The translations under genes and the position numbers were made by a program. Of a stretch of 64,000 nt of DNA, positions 37,751 through 45,411 are shown piece by piece. Every line of letters starts with the position of its first letter. Position 1 is the stretch's first letter. This DNA is from an uncultured SAR116 cluster alpha proteobacterium (GTDB taxonomy: Bacteria > Pseudomonadota > Alphaproteobacteria > Puniceispirillales > Marisalimonadaceae): positions 53,625 to 117,624 of the forward strand of contig CACBDG010000003.1 of the NCBI GenBank assembly GCA_902537945.1, in the 5' to 3' direction. Under the pieces are notes generated by a model. It made no database searches and had not been told where the DNA came from. It worked only from the letters and a program-made list of their open reading frames with translations.

Positions 37751-39001
37751 TTAGTTTAAAAATCGCATTATAGAAACTGAACTAGTGTCTTCATTTCCCA
37801 AGTTATGAGTTAAAATATTTGCTAATACTTCTCCAGACTTTGGAGCCATCATAAGACCATGATGAGAATGACCAAAATTAACGAACAAATTAGGTTGATT
37901 TGGCACACTACCAATTACCGGTATACTGTCAGGAAAGCTTGGTCGATGACCCATCCAAAACTTAGTTTTTCTCAAACTAATATCAGGAAACATTTCAATA
38001 GCAATTGCACTAAGTATTGATTTACGTTTTGGATCGAGCGGTGCCTCAATTGGTCCAAACTCAGCTTGCCCTGCTACTCTAACTCCTCCTTCCATTAAAC
38101 TCGCAATCACACCACCTTCTGGAAAAACTACAGAATTTTTTACTTCTATTTCTGGGTCAGAACAATGAATATGATATCCACGCTCAGTCATCAAAGGCAC
38201 AGTCACATCTAAATTAGAAAGTAAATCTCGACTCCATGCACCTGAAGATATTACAAGTGATTTTGTCTTATAGTTAGAAATTTGTCCTTTTAAGATCCAA
38301 GTTTCTACATCTCTATGTATTTCTAAAATTTGATCTTTAATTATCTCTGCTCCTTGTGCTTTTGCCTTCATTGCAAGAACAGCGCTTAACCTACCAGGAG
38401 AAAGTGATCTTGCAACATCGTAAGTGACTATTCCTGCCTCAAACTTAGATGAAAGAGCAGGTTCTAATGCACGTAATTCAGAACCTTTAATAATTTCTAT
38501 TTTAGCACCTTTTTGTAATCGAATTTGAAATTTCAAATCATCTAAAGTTGCATCTTTTGCATGTCTTACTAATTGTAAATATGCCGTATTTTTAACCAAA
38601 CCTTCATGTCCAGTCCCATTCAGATGTTTACTATAAAGTTCAATAGAGGGTGAGCATAACAATGACATTGCATTCGCAATATTTCGAGTATTCTCTTCAG
38701 TACCATTATATAAAAATTTTAGACCCCAAGGTATCATATTAGCTAAAGAGGTAAGGCGAACTGATAATGGACGCCAGCCAGTTAACATTAACTTTGGAAT
38801 AGTCTTCCAAAAACCAGGTGTGCTATGTGGAATAATTGACCAGGGTGATATAACTCCAGCATTACCATAGGATGTTGCCTGTCCAGGATCATCTTTATCT
38901 ATCAATCGAACGCTTATTCCACGATCTTGCAACGATAATGCTGAGCAAATTCCAACTATTCCTCCACCAATTATTGTAACATCATGTGTTTTCATAGGCA
39001 T
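37751..39001 (-). CDS. dadA: FAD-dependent D-amino acid dehydrogenase (DadA-like)
   Basis: A 416-residue flavoprotein of the DAO family. It has the FAD-binding GGGIVGICSAL near residues 12-22, an acidic strand end at LIDKDDPGQATSYGNAGVI, typical of DadA, and a C-terminal FAD motif NLFVNFGHSHHGLMMAPKSG. It would oxidise D-amino acids to keto acids, passing electrons to the respiratory chain. Related enzymes act on glycine, sarcosine or hydroxyproline, so substrate assignment is moderate. It lies just outside the proposed island boundary. Confidence 0.85.
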   Translation of the reverse strand: MPMKTHDVTIIGGGIVGICSALSLQDRGISVRLIDKDDPGQATSYGNAGVISPWSIIPHSTPGFWKTIPKLMLTGWRPLSVRLTSLANMIPWGLKFLYNGTEENTRNIANAMSLLCSPSIELYSKHLNGTGHEGLVKNTAYLQLVRHAKDATLDDLKFQIRLQKGAKIEIIKGSELRALEPALSSKFEAGIVTYDVARSLSPGRLSAVLAMKAKAQGAEIIKDQILEIHRDVETWILKGQISNYKTKSLVISSGAWSRDLLSNLDVTVPLMTERGYHIHCSDPEIEVKNSVVFPEGGVIASLMEGGVRVAGQAEFGPIEAPLDPKRKSILSAIAIEMFPDISLRKTKFWMGHRPSFPDSIPVIGSVPNQPNLFVNFGHSHHGLMMAPKSGEVLANILTHNLGNEDTSSVSIMRFLN

Positions 39002-39167
39002 CTATTAAAGTTACTGATCTTATAGAAATAATTATTACATAAATTGTTATAATTACTTCAACTAATTTTCTTTACTACCTTTGTACAATAAAACTTTATT
39101 TCTTAGAACATTTATGATTGTTTGCAGTTCAAATCACTCAAAACTAGATCAAATATTACTTCAAAAG

Positions 39168-39242
39168 TGGTAGAGCTAACAAGGATTGAACCAGTGATCC
39201 TTTCGATGTCAACGAAAAGCTCTCCTGCTGAGCTACCTCCAG
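39168..39242 (-). pseudogene. Degenerate tRNA-Val(GAC)-like copy, putative att site
   Basis: Exactly 75 bases long like the intact tRNA-Val at 45480-45554 and, counted by eye, 59 of 75 positions identical. The anticodon loop TTGACAT, the T loop, the D stem and the terminal CCA are intact. The acceptor stem no longer pairs (CTGGAGG against TAGCTCT) and the T stem has a mismatch, so it should not be a working tRNA. One anticodon-stem pair changed from C-G to T-A on both sides. It may be the distal attachment-site copy of the island or an element-borne tRNA that has decayed. Confidence 0.6.
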
Positions 39243-39548
39243 AGATTTTCAAAAAATCAAGTAAATCATACACTTAATATACAACCGCTTTTTAAATCTC
39301 ATAGCTCAATATAGCTAAATATCTAGCTTTTTTAAATGAGTGTGTGACAGGAATGTAACAGAAATTAAGAACTCACTTATACCCCTACCCTAAAATTTTG
39401 TAGGTTTTGTGTATAATAATTAGTCCTAATATTTAATTAGAAAATTTCATTAAATTAATGGTTTTTATACTTAGTTAAATATTTTTAAGAAATCTTTTGG
39501 CAATGGAAAAAGCCTATATATTTTCACCTTTACACTGTTAGTGGAACA
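39243..39548. other. Non-coding spacer inside the island's left end
   Basis: No gene is seen. A small plus-strand terminator-like hairpin (AGCTA, 6-base loop, TAGCT followed by a T run) lies at 39313-39333. A GTGTGTGACAGGAATG segment near 39341 resembles the GTGACAG half-site upstream of the integrase and might be an integrase arm site. The rest is AT-rich sequence without recognisable content. Confidence 0.3.
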
Positions 39549-39630
39549 TATGTGTATGGCTAGATGGATATAGACAGAATCTGCAGTAGATGGAGTGATT
39601 GTAAAAAGCTAAATTTTGTATAAAATAATC
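39549..39630 (+). repeat. Dispersed island repeat, copy R1
   Basis: It shares GTATGGCTAGAT (39554-39565), TGCAGTAGATGGAGT (39582-39596) and a distal TAAAATAATC with copy R2. It lies 25-105 bases upstream of the NTF2-like gene, so it may carry the promoter or leader of that gene. Confidence 0.55.
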
Positions 39631-39654
39631 ATTATAAAACAAAGGGGGAGGAAA

Positions 39655-40026
39655 ATGACAGCTGAAGAAATTGTTTTAGGTGGATACAAGAACTTTGCAG
39701 AAGGTGACATGGAAGCTCTTGCAAAAATATACCATCCTGAATGTAAAATTAATATTAATGGTAATCATTCTTTATCTGGAACATATATTGGCTTTCAATC
39801 ATTTTTAGAAAATGTTCTTGCTAAACTAGACAAGGTTTGGCCTGGATTCAATCTTGATATTGAAAAGGTAGTTTCGAATGAAACAGATGTTTGTGTTTTT
39901 GTTAGCATTAAAGCTGAAAATTTAAATTCAAAATCGATTCACCATTTTGTTGTTAAAGATGGTTTAGAAGTAGAGTTTAATTTTTATGATGATAGTCAAA
40001 AAATGTCAGAAGCTATGAAAATATAA
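39655..40026 (+). CDS. SnoaL/NTF2-like protein
   Basis: A 123-residue protein of the NTF2-like superfamily: MTAEEIVLGGYKNFAEGDMEAL at the start, a beta-rich middle containing LSGTYIGFQSFLENVL, and a C-terminal sheet (HHFVVKDGLEVEFNFYDD). Members are small enzymes (ketosteroid isomerase-like, polyketide cyclase-like) or ligand-binding proteins. The ATG at 39655 follows an exceptionally strong GGGGGAGG ribosome site and is preferred to an upstream in-frame ATG. It is the first cargo gene of the island and is preceded by repeat R1. Confidence 0.75.
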   Translation: MTAEEIVLGGYKNFAEGDMEALAKIYHPECKININGNHSLSGTYIGFQSFLENVLAKLDKVWPGFNLDIEKVVSNETDVCVFVSIKAENLNSKSIHHFVVKDGLEVEFNFYDDSQKMSEAMKI

Positions 40027-40353
40027 TGTAACTATTAATTATTTTTATAAATCATTTTTAATAATGATAAATAGTCCTCATAGAAAAGATAACTTTGATA
40101 TAAGAAAAGAGTTGATAAGTTATGCTGTAATACATAGATGTGATGGAAGAAACGTTCCTCAAATCAAGTAAACTTCCATAATGAAATTCTAACCATTATA
40201 ATAAGTCCTACAGAGTCATACATAGTCATTACTATTATCAGAGCCAAAATTATACATCCAATGTGCTTACAGTGGCTGTGTAAGGCTCTATGAGTCAGGG
40301 ATAGGAGTGGTAACAGTTATATCAAAATTCGTAGAAACCTATTGTATAATCAT
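40027..40353. other. Non-coding island spacer
   Basis: No convincing gene. A 35-codon open frame at 40064-40171 on the plus strand has no ribosome site and is probably chance or a gene remnant. The motif AGAGTCATACATAGTCA (from 40212) resembles AGAGTCACACAGAGTCA at 43752, another island spacer. A further GAGTCA lies at 40292. Confidence 0.3.
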
Positions 40354-40380
40354 CCACCCTATGAGTAATTTATAGGGTAG
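40354..40380 (-). terminator. Hairpin downstream of the cupin gene
   Basis: On the minus strand CTACCCTAT and ATAGGGTGG form a 9-bp stem (one G-U) with a 9-base loop, starting 20 bases after the cupin stop. It is the best terminator candidate for that gene, although only a weak T run follows. Confidence 0.5.
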
Positions 40381-40400
40381 ATAATTATTTCAATTTGCAA

Positions 40401-40826
40401 TTATTTGGCGAATACAGTAAGTGGTCCAAGACCTTCAGCTCCAGCAATTACAGCATACACTATTGAAGGAGTTTTAGCTGTATTTGTAACAGTGTGAGGT
40501 GAATTTGTTGCTTCAACAAACGTATCTCCAGCCTTATAGACTACCTTTTTTCCATTAGGACGTTCTGAGGTAACCTCCCCTGACATTACATGCACGATAA
40601 GGGGTGCAGGATGAGTATGTTTTGGTAATTTTCCACCTACTGGGAATATTACCTGAGCAATAGTCATTTTTGGAGTACCTTTAGGGTAAGAAATAACTTC
40701 ACCTGCACTAGATTTAGAACTTGAATGTAAAATTGTTACTTGTGGTTTTAATTGTTTTGAATTGGCTACATTTGCAAATACTGTTATAATTAATATGCTT
40801 ATCAAATTTGTAATTAATTTATTCAT
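40401..40826 (-). CDS. Secreted cupin-domain protein
   Basis: A 141-residue protein with a signal peptide (about 1-23, cleavage near ANS) and a single cupin fold. Metal-ligand positions are visible as the two histidines in LPKHTHPAPL, the downstream VMSGEV, and the later histidine in NSPHTVTN. Small periplasmic cupins of this type bind a metal and may act as isomerases, dioxygenases or sensors; none can be chosen here. An AAGGGA site precedes the ATG at 40826. Island cargo. Confidence 0.8.
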   Translation of the reverse strand: MNKLITNLISILIITVFANVANSKQLKPQVTILHSSSKSSAGEVISYPKGTPKMTIAQVIFPVGGKLPKHTHPAPLIVHVMSGEVTSERPNGKKVVYKAGDTFVEATNSPHTVTNTAKTPSIVYAVIAGAEGLGPLTVFAK

Positions 40827-40935
40827 TAGATTTCCCTTTTAATTTATTTCAACCCAAAATTTATACTCATTTATAATGATTTATCTGTAAAGCAATTACG
40901 TATTTAAAAATATAAGACTGTATAAGTAATAAGCA

Positions 40936-41016
40936 TATATGAGGGTATGGCTAGATATGTATAGTTAGGGTGTGCAGCAGATGGGGTATTTACAATAATT
41001 AGACTGTGAAATAATC
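40936..41016 (+). repeat. Dispersed island repeat, copy R2
   Basis: It contains GTATGGCTAGAT (40945-40956) and TGCAGCAGATGGGGT (from 40973), with a distal GAAATAATC. It is closest to R1 and lies 40-120 bases upstream of the gene at 41056, repeating the R1-gene arrangement. Confidence 0.55.
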
Positions 41017-41055
41017 TACGATTAATCACTTTAATTTTTTAAATAGGAAACTTTT

Positions 41056-41400
41056 ATGACTTCTTCAAAGCTAGTAAATTATACCACAAGAGAATTTATG
41101 TCAGACCATGAACTTGAACAATACATAGTTAAACAAAACGAAATTTTTACACCTAAAGTTATAGAAGAATTTACGAAAGCTGGAATGTTAAGAAGAGTTT
41201 TGACAAAACTTTGGAATAAGGAAGGTGTTCACAGAGTTGGTATATTATTTGAGTATAGAGATGAAAAAGCATATGTTGAATGCCAAGGTCTATTAGAAAA
41301 GCATTATATCCCAATGGTAAAAACATTTATTACTAAAGTAATAGGAAGCCGGGGTATAGTAGTCCATGAATTTAGTTCTGAAGAATTTACAAAAGGATAA
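41056..41400 (+). CDS. Hypothetical protein, possible dimeric alpha-beta barrel
   Basis: A 114-residue soluble protein that I do not recognise. The second half (RVGILFEYRDEKAYVECQGL followed by a VKTFITKVIGSRGIVVHEF strand) has the alternating strand-helix-strand pattern of small dimeric alpha-beta barrel proteins, but no family motif is evident. An AGGAAAC ribosome site is upstream. Repeat R2 precedes it and a nested hairpin follows its stop. Island cargo. Confidence 0.6.
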   Translation: MTSSKLVNYTTREFMSDHELEQYIVKQNEIFTPKVIEEFTKAGMLRRVLTKLWNKEGVHRVGILFEYRDEKAYVECQGLLEKHYIPMVKTFITKVIGSRGIVVHEFSSEEFTKG

Positions 41401-41413
41401 AATAACTAAAGTG

Positions 41414-41457
41414 TTAACCATTTTAATGACACATGTATGGTCATTCAGCAGGGTTAA
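41414..41457 (+). terminator. Nested hairpin after the gene at 41056-41400
   Basis: Two stacked stems are visible: an inner AATGAC/GTCATT (41425-41430 and 41440-41445) and an outer TTAACC/GGTTAA (41414-41419 and 41452-41457), followed by TTTATTTA. It starts 13 bases after the stop, consistent with a terminator. Confidence 0.5.
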
Positions 41458-41549
41458 TTTATTTAGAGTCAAAAGTAATGCATGAGATGTGGTTATATTG
41501 GCTGTGAGTGTCAGTATAAGTCTAGAATATAATATGCACTTCAATACTA

Positions 41550-42332
41550 TTATTTAAAAATAGCGGATACATTTCCAAATAACGATGAAGTTACCTCTAT
41601 TAATGTTTTATCATTTATAGGAATTGGAAGTCCATAGGCCCCAGTCAAAATTAAATTACCTTTTTTTAAAATGTTGCCTATTTTATCTTGTTCTTTAACT
41701 AACCACTCAACCTCTGACAGCATATCATGGGGCCACTCTTTATCTGACCATGTATCAATTATCTCTTTATCAAATATAAGTTTTAAATCTGTTATTTCAG
41801 AGTTGGTGTTTGCTTTTGTAGGTTTACCAATAACCACACCAGCATTAATAGCATTATTAGCAAGAAGTTCTGCACCAAAAGGTGGGTCACCATTAAAAAC
41901 TAGATTATGTATTTCTATAATAGGATGAATTGTTTCTATTGAGTCTAATATATAATCTAAATTTACCAACTCAGGTGTTAAATCACGATTTAATACAATT
42001 CCAAACTCGGCTTCCATTGCAGGATTTGTAAATTTACTTTTTTCTAAAGTAACACCATCTAAATATAATTCATCTTTCCAAAGCCTTCCCCATGCCGGTT
42101 TAGTAAAACCCATTTTAAGTTGTGTATCTTTAGAAACACATCCAATTTTATAGCCTATAACCTCTTCACCTCTTTGTTCTCTCAAATTAGTTACTGCAGA
42201 TTGAATGCGCCAAGCATCTTCAATGCTTATTCTATTCTTATCTTTAAAAATAGTTCCTGGTGTATTAGAATCATAATCGTGTAACATTTGAAAAGCATAT
42301 TTACTTAATTGTGTTGCAGTCAATTCTGTCAT
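41550..42332 (-). CDS. 2-keto-4-pentenoate hydratase/decarboxylase-like protein
   Basis: A 260-residue member of the fumarylacetoacetase C-terminal fold, hydratase (MhpD/HpcG) branch. The GYKIGCVS motif (60-67) and metal ligands in PAMEAEFGIVL (E107, E109) are visible, followed by TGAYGLPIPI near the end. Relatives hydrate or decarboxylate 2-oxo-pent-4-enoate type intermediates from catechol degradation, but no other meta-cleavage gene is nearby, so the natural substrate is open. An AGGAAG site precedes the ATG. Island cargo. Confidence 0.8.
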   Translation of the reverse strand: MTELTATQLSKYAFQMLHDYDSNTPGTIFKDKNRISIEDAWRIQSAVTNLREQRGEEVIGYKIGCVSKDTQLKMGFTKPAWGRLWKDELYLDGVTLEKSKFTNPAMEAEFGIVLNRDLTPELVNLDYILDSIETIHPIIEIHNLVFNGDPPFGAELLANNAINAGVVIGKPTKANTNSEITDLKLIFDKEIIDTWSDKEWPHDMLSEVEWLVKEQDKIGNILKKGNLILTGAYGLPIPINDKTLIEVTSSLFGNVSAIFK

Positions 42333-42413
42333 TATTTACTTCCTACTCATCCACTTAGTATAACTCATTGATTTTAAGTAATATTATTTTTACTTAGTAA
42401 GTATTTGTTAACT

Positions 42414-42749
42414 TTATTTAAATTTAACATCAGAAGATTTTATAAAGTTTGACAATTCAAGTTCACATTCGCCCTCTGAAAATGATACAATTCCACCCAT
42501 ATCTTTAATGTCTTTCCAAAATTGTGTGGAAAATGATTTTCTTGCTTTTTCTTGAAATGTTCTATCTTTCCAAACATGAAATAAGTCAACTTGAGTATCT
42601 GATATATGTGTAAAACTTCTTAACAACAATCCACCAGTTTCAGAAAACAAATGTTCAGAAATACTTTTTAAACTCATCATAATAGAGTTTTTCGCTAGTT
42701 TGTTTTGTAGTTTGACAGTTACAGTAATTCCAATCATTTTAATATCCAT
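42414..42749 (-). CDS. Hypothetical protein, antibiotic-monooxygenase-like fold
   Basis: A 111-residue product starting MDIKMIGITVTVKL. The pattern of a short strand, a helix with LKSISEHLFSETGG, a strand with LLLRSFTHI, then DLFHVWKDRTFQEKARKS and a terminal sheet resembles the ABM/dimeric alpha-beta barrel group (small quinol or haem monooxygenases). This is a fold impression, not a firm match. A longer reading from 42794 would run into repeat R4, so ATG 42749 (or 42737) is more likely. Island cargo. Confidence 0.55.
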   Translation of the reverse strand: MDIKMIGITVTVKLQNKLAKNSIMMSLKSISEHLFSETGGLLLRSFTHISDTQVDLFHVWKDRTFQEKARKSFSTQFWKDIKDMGGIVSFSEGECELELSNFIKSSDVKFK

Positions 42750-42784
42750 TTTAATATATAAGTTATGGTACGCTCTGAGTGAAG

Positions 42785-42835
42785 TTATGCTCATCTACAG
42801 TGCACCACTTGTAGTTGAATACAAGCTCTACCCTC
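42785..42835 (-). repeat. Dispersed island repeat, copy R4 (reverse orientation)
   Basis: Read on the minus strand it begins GAGGGTAGAGCTTGTAT and continues to GTGCACTGTAGATGAGCATA, paralleling R2 (GAGGGTATGGCTAGATAT to TGTGCAGCAGATGGGGTAT). It lies immediately upstream of the minus-strand gene at 42749, as R1 and R2 lie upstream of plus-strand genes. More diverged than R1/R2. Confidence 0.4.
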
Positions 42836-43010
42836 AGTTTATGTATTACTGAATCTGTGTCAACAGGCACTAAATGGTCTACCGTTTGGTCTACCCTAAA
42901 TGTTACATACTAAATTAGCGTTCTTAGTATAGAGAACGTGAACATGAATCTGTATCACTTAACTGTAACACTATAAGTGTAATCCTACCCCACACCTGTG
43001 CCACCCCGCC
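42836..43010. other. Non-coding, hairpin-rich island spacer
   Basis: No gene is seen in this part of the roughly 400-base gap. TGGTCTACC occurs twice, 12 bases apart (42875 and 42887). Hairpins CGTTCT/AGAACG (42919-42938) and CACTTA/TAAGTG (42956-42979) are followed by a C-rich stretch. That stretch is closed by CCTAC (42984) pairing with GTAGG (43014), which reaches into R3. It could be a structured RNA. Confidence 0.35.
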
Positions 43011-43088
43011 CTTGTAGGTATAGTATTCAAAAGCTCTGCAGCAAATGGGGGGTAAATATCAAAAATCATTTTCGTATAAAATTACCCC
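43011..43088 (+). repeat. Dispersed island repeat, copy R3
   Basis: It contains GTAGGTATAG, then CTGCAGCAAATGGGG (the R1/R2 box) and a distal CGTATAAAATTACC like that of R1. A GGGGTAA/TTACCCC stem (43049-43055 and 43082-43088) encloses the distal part. Unlike R1 and R2 no intact gene follows; a 17-codon open frame at 43141-43194 may be a remnant. Confidence 0.45.
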
Positions 43089-43204
43089 TTTAGTGGTTGT
43101 AGTCTCTATCTTCCATATAATAATTAAATCAAATATAATTATGAATAACAATTATATATTATTAACACTCTTTCCATTACCAGAAGATTTTTAGAAATAA
43201 TAAA

Positions 43205-43693
43205 TTATCTTAGATATGATGGGCATTGTTGGTATTGCCCAATTGTAAGTGTTGATAAGCTACCCCTACAATTATAACTACAAATTTTATTGTAACCTGA
43301 AACAAATTCAGAGTCATATGAACAGTTTGTAACACCTGTATTTTGAGGAGTGTTAACGTTCGTGTTACTATTACCACTATTTCCATAGAAGGTTGGCTTA
43401 CCAATATTCTTTAAATCGTTAATGCCTTTATCAAAATTTTTGCTAGCCCTATTTCTTGCTGACTTATCTAAATCTCTCATGCAATCAGCAAATTGTGATG
43501 TACCACGCGTATAACCATATCTACTACATTTTTGACTGAGATAATCATCAATCGTTTCTTGTGATGCACTCATAAACCACATAGGGCTTCCAGGGCGGCC
43601 AAGCACAGTTTCACCACTTGACCCAGTAGAGCAGTTTGATGTGGTCAAAATAATACCAAATAAGAATAATAATTTAATTAACTTATTAAACAT
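43205..43693 (-). CDS. Putative lipoprotein
   Basis: A 162-residue product with a lipoprotein signal: MFNKLIKLLFLFGIILTTSN followed by the lipidation cysteine. The mature part has SRYGYTRGTSQFADCMRDLD (a C-x-x-x-GY-x-x-GT-x-x-F-x-x-C pattern), an asparagine/threonine-rich low-complexity linker, and a C-terminal domain with five cysteines. I have no functional assignment. Earlier starts at 43708 (ATG) are possible, but the 43693 start gives the normal signal length with lysines near the N-terminus. Island cargo. Confidence 0.65.
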   Translation of the reverse strand: MFNKLIKLLFLFGIILTTSNCSTGSSGETVLGRPGSPMWFMSASQETIDDYLSQKCSRYGYTRGTSQFADCMRDLDKSARNRASKNFDKGINDLKNIGKPTFYGNSGNSNTNVNTPQNTGVTNCSYDSEFVSGYNKICSYNCRGSLSTLTIGQYQQCPSYLR

Positions 43694-43954
43694 ATTTAAA
43701 AAATACATCAAAATTTATTGTTAGTAAAATAAAATAACAAATCTTGATTTAAGAGTCACACAGAGTCAATTCATCTTTCTGGCTATGATTGTGTATAAAA
43801 TCAATTTACCTAGGTCCTATGACTCTAAAATCGCCATTAAACGCCGCTTTAAATACCTGGAAACCCCCAGCCACCAGGGATTACAGAAAATCAGAGATAA
43901 AATTAAAAATCAGGAATTTGCAACTTTATATAAATCTATATAGTTTTATTTGAT

Positions 43955-44365
43955 ATGAAAAAATTAGGTAAATATACAAAAGAAGAATTAGTTATACTTG
44001 AAAACATGTATCAAGATGGCTTTACAATTTACAAGATAGCCAGAGATTTAAGAAGAAGTCAGAAGTCAGTAAAGAATAATCTAATACGATTAGGATTAAT
44101 GAAGCCCCCTATTGAGACCTATATAGGTTCTAATGAGATAACTTTAAACAAAACTAATTATAATCTTTTAAACTTATTACCTATTACCTTCCTTCTTTTA
44201 TCTTTAATTCAGCTTAATACTAACTTCTTAAAGTTTAATACCTTAAGTCAACTACTAGTATTACTACTATCTACTTTTATAATTATATTGATGACTTATA
44301 AATTTATAAAAAGAACTTATAATTTAATATTCTTATCTTTGTATTTTTATATTTTAATGATGTAG
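43955..44365 (+). CDS. Helix-turn-helix protein with hydrophobic C-terminal half
   Basis: A 136-residue product. Residues 6-48 look like a short DNA-binding helix-turn-helix (KEELVILENMYQDGFTIYKIARDL then SQKSVKNNLIRLGL), of the kind found in GcrA-like or SANT-like domains. Residues 71-136 are three strongly hydrophobic segments (about 71-88, 96-114, 121-136). A membrane-tethered regulator is the simple reading. Alternatively the AT-rich 3' half may be a chance frame extension after a frameshift. It is the cargo gene closest to the integrase, and a TA-repeat tract (44366-44405) follows it. Confidence 0.55.
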   Translation: MKKLGKYTKEELVILENMYQDGFTIYKIARDLRRSQKSVKNNLIRLGLMKPPIETYIGSNEITLNKTNYNLLNLLPITFLLLSLIQLNTNFLKFNTLSQLLVLLLSTFIIILMTYKFIKRTYNLIFLSLYFYILMM

Positions 44366-44456
44366 TTATTATATATATATATTATATATTATTATATATA
44401 CTAATTATAACTAATATCTCTTCTTATTAATCTTAATTAAACTATATAGAGCGCCT

Positions 44457-45401
44457 TCAAGATTTTGGATGAGCATATCTAAACAACTGACTTATGGTTC
44501 TATGACCACTTACTGCTGCTATTTCAGGTATGGTATTTCCTTCCTCAAACAATCTACTAATAGATTCATGTCTTAAATCATGGAACCTTATTTTAAGAGA
44601 TAATTTTTTACATAATCTTTGATACATTAACCTCAAACTGTTTGTGGTAAGTGGAAAAACATATTCATTTATTACCTTAAGATTTTTTAAAATATTATAC
44701 GATTTATCTGTCATAGGTATTATACGTGGGTAACCATTCTTGGTATTTTCAACTGTTATTAATCCTCTTTTAAAATCAATATCATCCCATTTTAAAGATA
44801 ATATTTCACTTCGTCTCATAGCTGATTCCAAAGCAAGAACAATAATAGGATAAAGATAAATGTTATTATGGTCTTTAGTATATCGAAGAATTAATTCTAA
44901 ATCTTTGTCTTGTATTCTTCTTATAACCCGTTGATAAAGCTTAGGTATTTTAATGTGTCTAAATAGGTCTATTGGCACTTCCCAGCCCCATTCAACCTTA
45001 GCAATCTTTAAGGCATGTCTTAATATACCAAACTCTCTTGCAAAACTTGATGGCTTTATATTAGCCAATCTTTCATCTCTGTAGTTGGTAATATCAATGG
45101 GTTGTAATTTATCAAGTGGTATCTGCATCCATGGGTTACGTGCTAATGATTCAATAATGATATTCTCATTATGGGATGATTTTTTAAGAGGTGTAACCTT
45201 CTGTTTATACTCAAGAATTATCTCTTTAAAATTCTTAGGTCTATATAGTTCCCCAAGCTTTATTTTCTTTTCCAACTCTAGTTCTTTTTGTCTAGCCCAC
45301 CTCCTTGCATTATCTAAAGAGATAAGAGTTGCACTGGTGGATTGACCTTTGATACGTACCTGAACCTGGTATTTGTTATTACGTTTTCTTATGGTAGCCA
45401 T
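44457..45401 (-). CDS. int: Tyrosine-type site-specific integrase
   Basis: A 314-residue phage-type integrase. The N-terminal DNA-binding domain (MATIRKRNNKYQVQVRIKG) and the core-binding domain (about 55-150) precede the catalytic domain. The catalytic residues are all present: R196 in MRRSE, K221, H274 and R277 in FHDLRH, H300 in SGHRT, and the nucleophile Y309 in FRYAHP. The ATG at 45401 has a GAGG site and matches the normal family start, so an upstream ATG at 45413 is rejected. It sits 78 bases from the 3' end of tRNA-Val and is the likely agent that inserted the 39.2-45.5 kb segment. Confidence 0.93.
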   Translation of the reverse strand: MATIRKRNNKYQVQVRIKGQSTSATLISLDNARRWARQKELELEKKIKLGELYRPKNFKEIILEYKQKVTPLKKSSHNENIIIESLARNPWMQIPLDKLQPIDITNYRDERLANIKPSSFAREFGILRHALKIAKVEWGWEVPIDLFRHIKIPKLYQRVIRRIQDKDLELILRYTKDHNNIYLYPIIVLALESAMRRSEILSLKWDDIDFKRGLITVENTKNGYPRIIPMTDKSYNILKNLKVINEYVFPLTTNSLRLMYQRLCKKLSLKIRFHDLRHESISRLFEEGNTIPEIAAVSGHRTISQLFRYAHPKS

Positions 45402-45411
45402 ATATAACCTC

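Noticed and set aside
39549..43088. The island as an integron cassette array with attC sites
   Set aside because: The integrase lacks any sign of the IntI-specific insert, gene orientations are mixed, and the repeats lack GTTRRRY/RYYYAAC core pairs.
43141..43194. 17-codon frame after repeat R3
   Set aside because: Too short and without a ribosome site; noted only as a possible remnant of a gene once following R3.
44366..44405. TA-rich repeat tract as a replication origin or regulatory element
   Set aside because: Simple TA repeats are expected in DNA this AT-rich; no DnaA boxes or replication genes are nearby.
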